Source: Xenopus tropicalis
Lineage: Eukaryota; Chordata; Amphibia; Anura; Pipidae
DNA length: 64,000 nt
Direction: 5' to 3'
Assembly (NCBI RefSeq): GCF_000004195.4
Contig: NC_030678.2
Span: forward strand, 151,629,547 to 151,693,546
Shown: in pieces, positions 1 through 48,900 of the stretch
How positions within the stretch are numbered: the stretch's first letter is position 1
Layout of the letters: each line of letters starts with the position of its first letter
Notes under the pieces: generated by a model
Told to the model about the DNA's origin: nothing
Databases searched by the model: none
Seen by the model: the letters and a program-made list of their open reading frames with translations, nothing else
Position numbers and translations under genes: made by a program

Positions 1-1012
1 CTGTTCGTGATGGACAGGTACAGTCCCAGCTGCAAATGTAAAGGGGAGGCCGTAATTAAGGTGACAGAGCCCGTACAACAGGCTCTAATGGATCACTGTG
101 TTACATTGTGTATTTTATTTAGTCATGTGACCTTTTGCTGGCTTCTGTAATGGCTCCTGCCCGGCTGCATTGCTGTAGTTATTAGTGTGCCAGAATATAG
201 GCAGGAAATGCACATGATGATGCTTTCTTAGCTGTAATAAACGAGCATGTTCCAAGTGTGGCTTTGTAGCTGTTCTAGAAATACAATTCCCAGCCTCCCC
301 CGAATGTGTCAGTAGGATGGAGGGAGTTTTAGTTGAACATCATAGGATTTAGGGATTCTGTCAGTGCAATGCCAGCTAGAGGTAAGGGAACTGTTCCTGT
401 TGCAGTAGTGAGGGCCTGCCTGGCATTGCATCCTGGGAACATGGGATCCACAGACACTGATGCCTATACAGGTAGCACAGCGCTAGCCAGCAGGGCCACT
501 GGGACTTGGGAGAAAGGCGCAGTCACAACCTCCTGCAGAGAATAGGCCCTGGCAATGTGGGAGACAATTGGAGGATGACGTGTGCATTGGCAAATAAAAG
601 ATGAAGTATGCAGGTTTGTGCTGGGGTGTTTGCCCAGACCAGTTGGCATGCTTCTCCTGTTATTTGCCTTATTGATAATTGCCATGCATGGCCAAGGAGT
701 CTCCAGCCCCAGTAAGGGCACATACAACGTTTATTTGGTGTACATCCGGTAGCCAAGCTTGCCAGCTGGTTGTCGTCACAGCCGGCGAAATGAGACATTT
801 TGGCAATGTTATTAATGGTAAAGATCTAAGCACAGATAAGAGTGATAATATTTATTTTAAGCCCCTCACCACCACCACCACTACAACAGCAGCTGTGGTT
901 GATGCTGGAGATAGCCCTAAATATTAAATGCCATGAAAGAAGATGGAAGATGTAACCTTGTGCAGACTTAAACAATCTAAAGGTATTATCAGTGGGTAGT
1001 ACCGAAATGTTA
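1..1012. other. Upstream non-coding DNA, no gene recognised
   Basis: No exon, RNA gene or clear transposon end was recognised here. There is a short ACC/CCA-rich stretch near 866-890. The open frames present are short, overlap on both strands and resemble no protein I know. This could be intergenic DNA or the first intron of SUPT20H, because the gene's non-coding first exon was not located. Confidence 0.5.
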
Positions 1013-1340
1013 GGCACCCCTAGTGATTAGAATCACTTACCTGATATGCTGGGCCTTGGCCCCATGCTACAATTTGCACCAGCCCAGGGTATTTCTGTAG
1101 AAGATCTTTATCGCCATCTTCTTATGTCTTCTCTTTGATCCAGTCTGGGTAGGCCTATGCACATAGAGTGAAAAGCCAAACTCTACAGTTCATGTGCCTT
1201 GGCCAGGCCTGAGTAAAGATGTGGAAGATTATCATGGCAAATAAGCTCCTACTGAAATACCCCAGGCCATTGCAGTTTTTAGTAAGCAGGAGCACTGGCC
1301 TATGGTATCAGGTGTGTGATTATAATCACTGGGGAGTGCC
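1013..1340. repeat. Frog interspersed repeat (CACT...GGTGCC type), copy 1
   Basis: The segment runs from 'ggcacccctagtgattag' to 'ataatcactggggagtgcc', so its ends are complementary, and it contains internal motifs on 'gcactggcctgg' and 'gtagagtgaaaa'. The same motifs recur at about 5560-5880 and 8060-8165. The inverted ends and recurrence in this window suggest a non-autonomous DNA transposon. The family name is not assigned. Confidence 0.6.
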
Positions 1341-1750
1341 TAAAGCTGGCCATATACGCACCGATAATATCGTACGGAACCTTGTTTTGTACGATATTCG
1401 GTGCGTGTATGGCGAGTCGACCGATATCACAGGAGGCTGCTGATTGGGCGGGTTAAAAGATTTTGATCGGGCGCCATAGAAGACGCCTGAGCAAAATCTG
1501 CCTTCTGGGCTGAATCAGCAGAAGGAGGTAGAAATCCTATTGTTTCTACCTCCTTATCTGCCGTTTCAGCCCTGAACGTTAGTGGCGGATTGGAACGATC
1601 TTTCATGCGACCATCGCAAATCGCCACGTGAGTGGCCACCTTTATATTTGGGGGTTGATGACTCCCAGTTGAATGGATTGTCCTCGAAACATGGCAGTCT
1701 ATAAGTTTCACTGTCAAGTGTTCTTTAGGCAAGGCGTTTAGGAGAGCTAT
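1341..1750. mobile_element. MITE with internal hairpins ('aaagctggccatatacg' end)
   Basis: The segment opens with 'taaagctggccatatacg', an end also seen in altered form near 2024, 7561 and 24519. A strong hairpin covers 1349-1412, where one arm contains 'caccgataatatcgtacg' and the other is its near-perfect reverse complement. A second hairpin at about 1518-1562 pairs 'gaaggaggtagaaa' with 'tttctacctcc'. There is no coding capacity. The right end is uncertain. Confidence 0.6.
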
Positions 1751-2270
1751 CACCTTGTTTCATGGCAAAAATACCCCAAATGTGTTTTTATTAGATCTTT
1801 ATTGGAATAGACAGGCAGATTTGGGGATATTTGAACATGGTGTGCTTGTTTTTTCTTAAATGTCTGCCAAGCTATAGTCAGCATAGTAGGCTGAGTTTTA
1901 CAATCCCTTTAATTTTTTTCTGCAAGACATGTCTTATGTATACCAGTGGCATAATGATGACCCTTTAAGAAGGGTGTTTTCAAATCCTGGCCTGTTTGGA
2001 TGCTTATGTCCTAGAGTTGGTAAAGCTGGCGATACACATTCATATTTTAGTCTTCCTCCAAACAAACGTTTGGCTATCGGTCATACTTTTTAATGAAACA
2101 ATCTGAAATATTCAGACTGAAATTGTAGGTTTTAGCCTTTAAAATACAAATCGTAGTATGTTCTGAACATAAATTAGTTGACAGACACCAAGGGGCCTAT
2201 TTATTAAAGTACGACAGGTACGAATTACAAAAAATTGTGTAATTTGTGCGTATTCTCTGCGACTTTATCT

Positions 2271-2696
2271 TAGTGCTGGGCGGTATACCGGTATATACCG
2301 AACACCGGTTTTTTTAAAAAAGATGATAAAAAATTTTAACTTACCGGCATACCGGTGTGGGCGCCTCCTGGCAATTTTTCTTACTATTTCCGGGTTGTGC
2401 GCGCTGACGTCACGTGCGCAACCCGGAAATAGTAAGAAAAATTGCCAGGAGGCTCTGTGAGCTGTCGGGGGTGCCTGCGGCTGCCTGGCCCGTAAGGTTT
2501 ATTTATGTGAAGGGGATGGGGGGGTGTTTGGGGTTGGATGGGGGGTTGGATGGGGGGGTGTTTGGGGTTGGGGGGGGGTGTTTGGGGTGGTCACCTAATC
2601 ATGCATGGGGAAAAAAAAATACCGTCAAATACCGTGATACCGATATAATAAAAAAAATACCGTGATATAAATTTTTGGTCATACCGCCCAGCACTA
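2271..2696 (+). mobile_element. hAT-type MITE, copy A, with perfect 8-bp target duplication
   Basis: The element is 426 bp, with termini TAGTGCTGGGCGGTAT and its reverse complement. It is flanked by the identical octamer CTTTATCT at 2263-2270 and 2697-2704, and an 8-bp duplication is diagnostic of the hAT superfamily. The interior has a long inverted repeat around 2370-2450 and a G-rich stretch at 2515-2600, but no transposase. A closely similar copy lies in opposite orientation at 9848-10314. Confidence 0.9.
2405..2416. promoter_or_regulatory. CRE palindrome overlapping an E-box inside hAT MITE copy A
   Basis: TGACGTCA at 2405-2412 is the consensus CREB/ATF site and overlaps CACGTG (2411-2416). 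It sits at the loop of the MITE's long hairpin. Whether it is bound is unknown; this is a motif match only. Confidence 0.4.
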
Positions 2697-2808
2697 CTTT
2701 ATCTTATTTTGCGTGACTTTCTCGTACTTTGCAACAAAATTTGTGTGGCAAAATTGTATTGTCGCGCCGAGTACAAAAGTTTTGGATTCATTCAAGCTTC
2801 AGTATCGT

Positions 2809-3541
2809 GACTTTCCTTGTGCCAGGTTGGAGCTGCAGAGTGCCATTGTGTCCTATGGGAGACTTTCCTTGGGCCGGGTTGGAGCTGCAGAGTGCCATTG
2901 AGCCCTATGGGAGACTTTCCTTGGGCCGGGTTGGAGCTGCAGAGTGCCATTGAGCCCTATGGGAGGCTTTCCTTGGGCCGGGTTGGAGCTGCAGAGTGCC
3001 ATTGAGCCCTATGGGAGACTTTCCTTGGGCCGGGTTGGAGCTGCAGAGTGCCATTGAGCCCTATGGGAGACTTTCCTTGGGCCGGGTTGGAGCTGCAGAG
3101 TGCCATTGAGCCCTATGGGAGACTTTCCTTGGGCCGGGTTGGAGCTGCAGAGTGCCATTGAGCCCTATGGGAGGCTTTCCTTGGGCCAGGTTGGAGCTGC
3201 AGAGTGCCATTGAGCCCTATGGGAGGCTTTCCTTGGGCCAGGTTGGAGCTGCAGAGTGCCATTGAGCCCTATGGGAGGCTTTCCTTGGGCCAGGTTGGAG
3301 CTGCAGAGTGCCATTGAGCCCTATGGGAGACTTGCCTTGGGCCAGGTTGGAGCTGCAGAGTGCCATTGAGCCCTATGGGAGGCTTTCCTTGGGCCAGGTT
3401 GGAGCTGCAGAGTGCCATTGAGCCCTATGGGAGACTTTCCTTGGGCCGGGTTGGAGCTGCAGAGTGCCATTGAGCCCTATGGGAGACTTTCCTTGGGCCG
3501 GGTTGGAGCTGCAGAGTGCCATTGAGCCCTATGGGAGGCTT
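2809..3541 (+). repeat. 52-bp minisatellite, 14 copies
   Basis: The block starting 'ggagctgcagagtgccattg' recurs exactly every 52 bases from 2829 to 3505, giving 14 copies that differ by only a few substitutions (gggccggg/gggccagg, gagac/gaggc). Because 52 is not a multiple of 3, the open frames across it are by-products of the repeat. The array lies within the MITE at 2192-3770. Confidence 0.97.
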
Positions 3542-3770
3542 CCAAAATCATGTTCAGATGGATTAAAGTCAGAAAGGTTTTTGCTGCTGTTTACGATCAT
3601 TTGGATACGAAAATTTTGTGACTTTCGGATCGCCAATACGATATTATCCTGACTAAAACAATTTTTTCATAAGCATTTTCATGATATTTGCAATCATCAG
3701 AAATTAATGAATTTAATCCAAATTTTTTCCAATTCGGGATTCAAACTCGTACTTTGATGAATAGACCCCC

Positions 3771-4531
3771 AGTTGTACGAAATTGACTTCCATTGTAGGA
3801 AACACAATACATGTGCTGATTTTATTGTTACCTGTCCAAAATTTTCTTACCACGGAGATCGGTCATTTAGTCGATTTGTATGATTTTCGGATCCTGTGTG
3901 GGCTCCGAATTATCAGGACGATGATTCAGAGCCCACACAGGGTCCAAAAATTGTACAATTTAACATTGCTCTCCCATATGTATAATGAATTGAGAAGTTT
4001 TAGTCTTCCTCCTGCATTTTCTTACAAATATTTTCTTCCAAATGGCAGATGTAAAAAGGTCAGGAATTTCAAAAAAAGAAAAAAAAAAGGTCTTGTCATC
4101 TTCAGCTTAAAAATTGCGGTTCTAAGAGTGTCTGTTCTTCACGATTTTATTGTTTGTTGAAAGGCTGCCGAAGGAGCATTTCTAATTGTTTTCACGATTT
4201 GCCATTGCTGTTTTGAAATATAGTACTTGTGTCTGACTAGATGACTGTGGTATCATCACTTTGTCCAGCTTGCTGTCAGTATCAGGCGTGGTTTATATGG
4301 CAGTGGGACCTGTTAAAGCTTATCAGAATTTTCATTCCCCAGACCTTTTGGTGATTTGGGCAAGTTTAAAAGAAAAGAAAAAAGGTTCATTTTCTGAATT
4401 ATTTATAACAGGTCAAGTATTTGCAGTTATTTGAAGTTAAGGGACTCGCATATACATAATATATACAAAGAACTAGGAGGATTTACCATTGACCTGTCTA
4501 AATAATGAATTTTTACAGAGCTAAAGGGGAA
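3771..4531. repeat. Non-coding DNA with a palindromic segment at 3877-3953
   Basis: A hairpin at about 3877-3953 pairs 'cctgtgtgggctc' with 'gagcccacacagg', with about 25 bases in the loop, as in many short MITEs. The 125-residue open frame over 3783-4160 runs through this hairpin and a poly-A stretch and resembles no known protein. Nothing was recognised in the remainder to 4531. Confidence 0.5.
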
Positions 4532-4709
4532 TAAGGCTAGTGCCACAGGGGGCAGATTCTCGGGCCTGTGCATAACCGGAGGCCAATAATTTGCCTGTAC
4601 CCTGACTGAAGCAAAGCCTCTGGCTGCAGGCCATTTTTAAAGCGCAGGGAAGATTCTCAACCTGCACTTACCCACAGGTGAGAATCTGCCCGTATGGCAC
4701 TAGCCTTAT
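4532..4709. mobile_element. Short MITE with 'taaggctagtgcca' inverted ends
   Basis: The left end 'taaggctagtgccacagg' and the right end, reversed ('taaggctagtgccatacg'), are near identical, and both continue into 'ggcagattctc'. The element is about 178 bp with no open frame. The TAA/TTA border would suit a Harbinger-type insertion, but a direct duplication was not proven. Confidence 0.75.
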
Positions 4710-4904
4710 TGTCTTTTTTCTAAACTTCCAGAGATTTTGCCGATTGTTTCTCTTTTAATGGAAAGTGGAATTTTATATTTGTTGACTAAATACCTACAAA
4801 TAAAGTACATATTGGTAGCAATCGGATTTCATATGAAAAAGGTTTTCATTCTATATATCCTGCACAGAACCATGAATGCCATTGATCCCTGTTTATCTTT
4901 GTAA

Positions 4905-5015
4905 AAATGAAACCCGTTATATTCTACACAGCTTATCTGTTATCTGCTGTAAACATGTGCCATTTTGCTCTATTTAGCTTGAATGGCTGCTCCTGTGGTT
5001 ACAAATGGTATTAGT
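4905..5015. repeat. Diverged half-copy of the 'TAGCCATGGGGGCAGCC' MITE
   Basis: The order of motifs 'cttatctgttatctgct', 'tgtgccattttgctc', 'gaatggctgctcctgtgg' matches one arm of the MITEs at 26359-26700 and 56770-57170. Only one arm is present and it is diverged. Confidence 0.5.
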
Positions 5016-5074
5016 ATTTCTAAAGTAAATACCATAATTTTTACCAATGTTGGGTTAAAGTGCCCTATATTTAA

Positions 5075-5474
5075 AGGGGAACTCCACCCAAACACAATTT
5101 AAGCTTCTTGAAAATAAACATAATTTCAAGCAACTTTGCAATAATTATCAGTTAACGGTTACCCAAGCCTGCCCCCCATTCTCCTGCTGATCTGGCTGAC
5201 TACTTTGAGACTCAAAAAATGTAATAGTAGTCAGCTGTCCTCATCCAGCCTTCAATCTGCATCCTCCAAATCCCACAATTCCCTGCACATGTGATGTCAA
5301 TAAGGAAAGAAAAATCACAGTGCAATGCATTGTGGGTTATGTAGTTCCTGCATGCTGTCTGTAGCTGGATTTTAGCATATAAAAATGGTGTTTAGCGATA
5401 CATTTTTAAGGAACAGATTACAGTCATATACATGGATTTCTGTGTGGGGCATTTTAACAAATTTTGGTTTCCCT
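5075..5474. mobile_element. TTAA-flanked MITE
   Basis: The element is flanked by TTAA at 5071-5074 and 5475-5478. Its ends are 'aggggaactccacc' on the left and '...ggtttccct' on the right, whose reverse complement begins 'agggaaacc'. A TTAA duplication is known for Kolobok/T2 and piggyBac elements. It is 400 bp long without a transposase. Confidence 0.75.
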
Positions 5475-5559
5475 TTAAAGCAATGTTAAACACTAACAGG
5501 GGGATCCCAGAATCCCCTCAGCTCTGCCAGGGTTTGAGCATGGATCATATTAGGCTCTT

Positions 5560-5880
5560 TAAACGCAATTACAGATATTGTAATGGCTTACCTTTTACCC
5601 AGGCTGGTGCTCCTGTTAGGAGAAACCCACACCAGCCCCGGGGTACCTGCGAGATCCTGGGGCCCAGACATGAGCAGTAGAGTGAAAAAGCCAACTTTTT
5701 TTTTAATTAAAATTCATTTTTCACTCTACTGCGCAAGTGTCAGGAAGAAAGAATGAAGATGTACCCCTGGCCAGGACAGTTTTCTGCTAACAGTAGCACT
5801 GGCCTGGGGCATAAGGTAAACGATAACAATCACTGAGGGGTGCCTAACATTTGGCACCCCCCCAGTGATTGTTTAACTTA
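5560..5880. repeat. Frog interspersed repeat (CACT...GGTGCC type), copies 2-3
   Basis: The motifs 'aggctggtgctcctgttag', 'cactggcctggggcat', 'gtagagtgaaaa' and 'ggggtgcctaac' recur, some in inverted order. Examples are 'gagtgaaaaagcc' at 5681 against 'tttttcactctactgc' at 5718, a hairpin with an AT-rich loop. It appears to be two partial copies of the repeat at 1013-1340. Confidence 0.55.
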
Positions 5881-5900
5881 CATTATATTATTACATTAAC

Positions 5901-6038
5901 ATTTATTTATAAAGCGCCAACATATTCCGCAGCGCTGTACAATAAGTGGGTTACATACAGAGTAACATATAAAGCAATCAATAACCGATACAAGAGGTGA
6001 AGAGGGCCCTGCCCAAAAGAGCTTACAATCTACTTTCC
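5901..6038 (+). repeat. Interspersed repeat 'GCGCCAACATATTCCGC', copy 1
   Basis: This roughly 135-bp segment is nearly identical to 61334-61474, sharing 'aaagcgccaacatattccgc', 'aataagtgggtt' and 'agcttacaatctac'. The motif is familiar as an abundant amphibian repeat. I do not assign a superfamily. Confidence 0.8.
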
Positions 6039-6039
6039 C

Positions 6040-8060
6040 TCTCCTTTAATGTATATGGCTGCAATAAAAGGTGTGACTCTTGTGACTCACAAATGCTGGT
6101 TGGTTCTCAAGGTATGCAGACTTGAAACATATACAAAGTGGGTATTATCTTAAAAACCTGCAGTGCATGAAGGCTTGATGTTGCAGCTTTCTGAGAACAA
6201 CAACGGTACTGCTGATCTAGTTCTTATATACGGAAGAAGAAAGGATTAGTGAACAAATCACTGGACTCGGTTAACTGATACTTTTTTTCTTACCGTAAGT
6301 CTTTTTGGTTTTAGAGTCTATTGCTATGCCTAAATGACCATCTCTGTAAATAGTGCTAGTTAAGAATAATGTCAATAGTACTATACAATATTCTAGTTGA
6401 TAGGCTGCAGGCATGAATAGAAGTTTGGAAGATCTGCAGCTTTTCATGTTTTTATATTTACCCTCCAAATCCCTGATTACAAAGACCTAACATTATCTGT
6501 GAAAAGCCAAACCACAGACCATAAAACTAGTTGAATGGGTAAGCAGAAAATTAGAGCCTGGAAAGCATCTTGATGCAGTGGTTAAGAAAATGAGCTGGAC
6601 CTGAAACATCTCATGGGAATGTAATGACAGAGCTATATACGTTTAATGAGAAATGTGCTGGTATTGGTAGAAACCACCAGAAAGGAATCATATCCTTAAG
6701 AAGATGAACAGTAAATGTGCTGCTTGCCTGCATAAAGTGATTTCCCAATGATTAGCATTTTGCTGGTTTAGCAAGCCCCTTCAGTGGCATTCTGTCTTTT
6801 AATGACCATATGTCAGATAACTAACCTATTAAGTTCACAACCCTGTGGGCATCAAAGCAATTTCTCAAACACTTTGAGCTTACCGATCATCTATTTGGCA
6901 CACCTTAGTTTCCAAGCCGCCGCTTTGACTATTTATGCCATGATATAAAGTCATTAAACCCTTTGTCCCTCCAAAAAAAAATATTCTTGAGAGAGCAGGT
7001 CCAGTATTAAAAATGTGGATTGTATTTGGATTGACTGCTGCCAAGGACTGTGCATGACATCAGTATTTGGCATTTGAGCTGTTTCGGAGTTTGTGAGCAA
7101 CTAGCAACTTTAATTGAGCTGCACACAAATCTAATTTTTAAAATATAACATATTTCCCAGGATTTTTATATTATAATTCCTATTCTAGTGTGCTAATTTG
7201 CTTCCTGTAAAAGGCAACAATAGCTTATATTGGCCGTGGTGAAAGCCAGGATACTTTGTAATTGAATTCATGGCATTCTCTTGTAGCCAGTATAAGTTGG
7301 TTGGCGCCAGAGGTCCAGTGTGGCTGGTACTGGTATTGGCCAGGCGTTGTCAGTGCAGGTCTCGTGTTCACCACCACACTGCAGTGATGGAATTCCAGTC
7401 CACAATATGGATCAAGCATTTCATAACCATTGGCACAAATTCTTCTTCAGAGAATTTGTGCCAAGGAAAGAAGTGTATTTGAATATAGCTCAAACATGCT
7501 CTATTATCTAAAGGAGAATGGTACTTGGACTGTACTATCATTATCTGGGGACAGAGGCACTAAAGGTGGCCATAAACCTGACAATTATGATCTTTCCTGC
7601 AACCATAAGTGTTAATATTTACCATGTTGACATTTTTCAATAGGTTGAGCATTTTCCTACTTGGTTTATCCAGTCTGCTATTATTTTTGGAAAATGGCTT
7701 TGTTGCAAAGGGTGCAGACATCCGCAAAACCATCTCAGCATTCTTATCACAGATCAATGGTTTTCAGACTTTTTCTCTTTGGGCCACCCTTTGCAGTCCG
7801 ACCTTTGGACAGGTCTCCCATTAAATCATAAATATATTGCAGCTTGGCTCCAGGGGTGTGTTGGAGAGCAAGTAACAATCTCTACATTTTTATATGTCCA
7901 ACTAAAGCATATAACTTACAGCACAAAAAGTGTGATGATGTTTTGTTTTAAAGAAAATGCGATTGATCCCTAAGCTGCTGGGAGTGAGAGGGTCTACTCC
8001 TTTGAATTACCTTTCTTGTCATCCCTTTAACAGTCAATTCTTAAGGGGGATGGCATAATA
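6040..8060. other. Gene-free stretch upstream of SUPT20H exon 2
   Basis: No exon with plausible splice sites and recognisable protein was found. A possible MITE end ('taaaggtggccataaacc') lies at about 7561. Overlapping open frames on both strands at 7225-7824 are short and mutually exclusive. Confidence 0.5.
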
Positions 8061-8370
8061 AATTGGTGGGGACAACTTGTTTGGCACCCTCCAATGGTTG
8101 TTATTTTTCATCTGAGACCCTGGGCTGGTGATCCTGTTGCTATAAACTGCACTGGCCTGGGGCACTATTGTACGAACACCATGTCGCTGTCACCTTAATT
8201 TTCGGTGGTCTTCTCCAGGCCCAGAGGGGGTTTCAGAAGAGACCCTGGCTTATTAAGTACACAGAGGCCCCCAAAAGCCCAATAAGTAGTGACTGTCTAT
8301 GGCATCTTACAGCAGTACCTGTGGCATTTGCCAGAATCTACAGATTGCCTGGGTCATGTACATCTACATG
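8060..8370. repeat. Two adjoining frog interspersed repeats
   Basis: 8060-8165 carries 'ctgcactggcctggggcac', shared with 1013-1340 and 5560-5880. 8190-8370 carries 'gtgactgtctatggcatctt' and 'agaatctacagattgcc', shared in the same orientation with 34485-34575, 36785-36890 and 42690-42785. Confidence 0.7.
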
Positions 8371-8512
8371 TGCCATAGAGCAAAATGTTGGCTTTTTGCT
8401 CTACAGTGCATGCTGCAGCCCTCGTGGGCTGGCTGAATAATTTTTGGGAAATAAGAAATGTGTTCTCACTTGTTCTGTTAAATGTGATTTTTTTTTTTTT
8501 TTTTTTTTACAG

Positions 8513-45740
<37,228 letters not shown>

Positions 45741-45854
45741 GTCTGGGGGCCTTCACAAACCTGGTGGGGGGGGGGGGAAAGATTTTTAACTTGCATCCAT
45801 GTGAGGAGGAGACTGAGACGCTGCACCCATAGAGACAGAACTGTAGCGAGTAAA

Positions 45855-45950
45855 TGTAGCCATGGTAATGTTTATTTAGTACAAAAGGTGTGCAATCACT
45901 GTAACAAATACAACTTTTTACATGGTCATTTTTAAAATGAATATGCCTAC
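45855..45950 (-). terminator. exosc8: EXOSC8 3' UTR and polyadenylation signal
   Basis: On the minus strand AATAAA lies at 45876-45871, about 75 nt after the stop codon. Cleavage would be expected near 45850, leaving roughly 100-130 bp before the convergent SUPT20H end. Confidence 0.75.
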
Positions 45951-48900
45951 TTATTCTGACTTGACACTGGCCAGCGCCTCTTGCAGAAGGTTCGTCACCT
46001 CTTTGTGTCTCGTGATGGCTCGACTGATGCACTCCTGGAGCTTCTCTGCTGCAAGGGCACTCCCACCTTTGCGTAAAAAAAAAAAAGTTAATATATTACA
46101 GATTAACATGAAAATTCCCCCTTTTTTTAACAAGAATGCATCACTCTTCCCCAAGAGATACACAAACAAAAAAATGGTATTTCTTAAATGTCTGTTTTCA
46201 CTCAAAAGGTAAGAAACAAAGCTGAAGCACATAGAAATGTAATCTATAGGTCAGGATATGGGTTCCAATGTTTAAGGTGGGCCACGATTACCCCCCCTAA
46301 TTACAGTCAACTTTCATCTGCAATAGAAAATGGTTAATAAAAAAAAAATGTTACTAAATCAATTTTTGGGACACACAGTTCATCCCTCAAATTTGTGCCC
46401 CTTAACAAAACACCCCGGCACCTAGTGAGCAGCCTGATCAAGAAGCTTTACCAAGGGAGAATTGCTGGCTTATGGCCTAACCACTGACCTTCCTATTCAC
46501 TGCACTGCAGAATATTTCAGTGGGGCAAGCCACAATGATTCCAGGACTTTATTTTTGGTTACAGTGAAACCACAGAACACACAAGGAGCCTTGTTGCACA
46601 TCCGATAATCTTAGTTCTAAAAGTGTGGGGAAATTAGTCTTATATTTACATTGGAATTGTTTTTATTTCTTGCACTAAACAGGACAAAGACTAAAAGTAA
46701 AAAAAGTCACAATTACTTCCTGGTTCTGAAAAGGTAGTTTTAAAAAGCCTTCTTTCTCCTAAGCTGCAGACTAGATTGGCTTTTAAATAGGAGTATCTCA
46801 TTATACAGAGGCTTCTCAATAGACTAATGATTTGTTTTGACTGTTTGTACAAAACCAGGAAGGAGAATGTGACTTTCAGGTTCAGATTTTGTTCTGTTTA
46901 GAGCATAAATAATAACATAGATATTTCTTAATTGAAACAACAGGTAAAAAGTATATTTAGCACTAACATTGCGCTGATGCTGGAAAATGAGCTGTACTGC
47001 CCTTTTATAAATTGCATAGGATTAATTCAGATATTGCCTGAAGGCCAAGCTGGGTGAACACTCTTCATTTAGGTTGCATCTGTGGCAAGCTACACTTACA
47101 GAGGAAAGGTTAAAGGTTTAATTATCTACCTATCCCTCAAGATTTTTTTTTTCTTGCTGTACTCCAAGGCATCAGGAAAAATATGACTTGCCCAACAAAC
47201 CATGGGTGTAGTAACAAAAACAAAACAAACAAACAAACACATTCGCTCTTATTAACAAGCATCTCTCTAAGTTCATACAGGGTTTACAATGTATGTCCTG
47301 TTTTACATATGGTTGGGAGAGAACTGTCCCAGTGGCATCAGCTGGTTATAAAGCAAAGCAGCCATTGTTCTTCATCGCCTGTAGATGTACCTGGTTTTCG
47401 AGTGGCACATAACCTTTCATCTTCATCAGTCACAACAGTGAGTAGTCCGCTGGCCAAGCCCTCCTCTTCCCCTGTGGGATCCACCAGAAGGAATGTGCTA
47501 GGAAAGAAAATAACACACTTATATGCGTAATCTGGGACAGTGCAATAGGTTTGGTGATGGAGAGTAAGCATTCCTCACACAAGATCAAACCCTCAGCCTC
47601 CGACACCTACCTCTGTGATTAATCGGTCACAAGATGGGACCAGCATACTGTATAGGGAGCCATTATTATATTTTATAGAACTATTTTAAAGTAGAGATCC
47701 CCATGAGAATACTAATACACTAGTGATTCTGCTTATCACAAGGCCTGTCCGTAATCAGCTCTGAAGCTGAAGGGACTTGCACCTTTAATGATGTTCCCAG
47801 AAGTGAAGGTCCCATTGAAGTGTTATTGTTATTACGTTAAAGTGAATGTAGTGTTCACGTATGCCTATCTTGTCTGTATGGACAAAAACATATAACTGTA
47901 TACAGAGCTTAAACAAAAAAAAAAAAACAGACCTTTATTGACCTGTTGACATCAAACACAAGGCAATCTGTGGTCACCACAGTTAAAACCCATTTATCCA
48001 ACCTGTGCCCCAATACTGCTCTGCACGCCCTGTCACTCATGATAACAGGCAGGGTTGGTGGCCCCCATGTCAGGCTGCTTGACTTTCTCCCCCAGGCTTT
48101 CTGGCGCCAATGGCTGACCAGGCTTCAACTTCCCCAGTGCCCACCCCCAATCCTCTCACAAGCTTCTGAGCTGGTGTCTCCAGTGAAAACTCATATAAAA
48201 AAACGGTAGAGGGTCTCATCACTTACTCAGAACATCACTGCCCTATAGCCCCAAGCCTCACTAGCTTTAGCAAAGGACTTCAAATACTTACTCATCAAAT
48301 ACTGCAAATGATGTTGCAACGGGGTGTTTCAGGATTTTCAGAGCATGTTTTGTTTTCAAATTGACTTCTGCTAAACCAGTCTCCTCGTTTATTTTAACAG
48401 ATGGCAATCTTACTGCAGAGGGAAACCAATAACATTGGCACAGGCACCATTAGATACTAATAATAGTCAATTTTGTGACATTCAAGAGCAACGTGAGTTC
48501 ATCAACCGCAAATCCTACTGAAATGTCCATAAATATTTCATAATGCCTATAAACAGGCAAATAATAAAATAACTGCTGACTAAGGACAAACTGTTTTATC
48601 CTCCAGAATAAATGGAAAGCTTTCTACAGACCATCTTCTGTGTATAGTGCTTAATAACATTCCATGGGGCCCAGAAGGGACAGGCAGCTCCAATTGTGGG
48701 CCTTCGTTGCACAACTGCTGGAATGTATATTCTACCAACAGAACATGTTTGTTCCTAGGTAGGGTGCCTTAAATGAGGCCCAAGCAGAGGCTCCACACAG
48801 GGACCTGCAGGGTGGCAGTTGCAAGCAGTGCATAAGAAGAGAAACCCTCGTTTTGCTGTAAATATTTGTATTGACTGCAGCAGTGGGAGAGTATCATAAG

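Larger units (their letters stand above)
2192..3770. mobile_element. MITE-like element hosting a minisatellite and a nested hAT MITE
   Basis: Imperfect terminal inverted repeats define it: the left end reads 'ggggcctatttattaaagta' and the right end, reversed, reads 'gggggtctattcatcaaagt'. Inside lie a complete hAT MITE (2271-2696) with its own target duplication and a 14-copy 52-bp tandem array (2809-3541). Removing both leaves under 430 bp of AT-rich non-coding DNA, typical of a MITE. A target duplication for the outer element could not be settled. Frog MITEs carrying tandem arrays have been described (Xmix/Xstir); whether this is that family cannot be judged by eye. Confidence 0.65.

Noticed and set aside
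2809..3541. Regular array that could suggest a CRISPR locus or a repeat protein (LELQSAIEPYGRLSLG frames)
   Set aside because: Units are contiguous with no unique spacers, the 52-bp period shifts frame each unit, and the setting is a vertebrate MITE.
3783..4160. 125-residue open frame
   Set aside because: It runs through a palindromic MITE and a poly-A tract, has no recognisable domain, and lacks splice or promoter context.
1..8512. Location of SUPT20H exon 1 and its promoter
   Set aside because: No CpG-rich start region with a convincing donor could be picked out by eye; placing it would be a guess.
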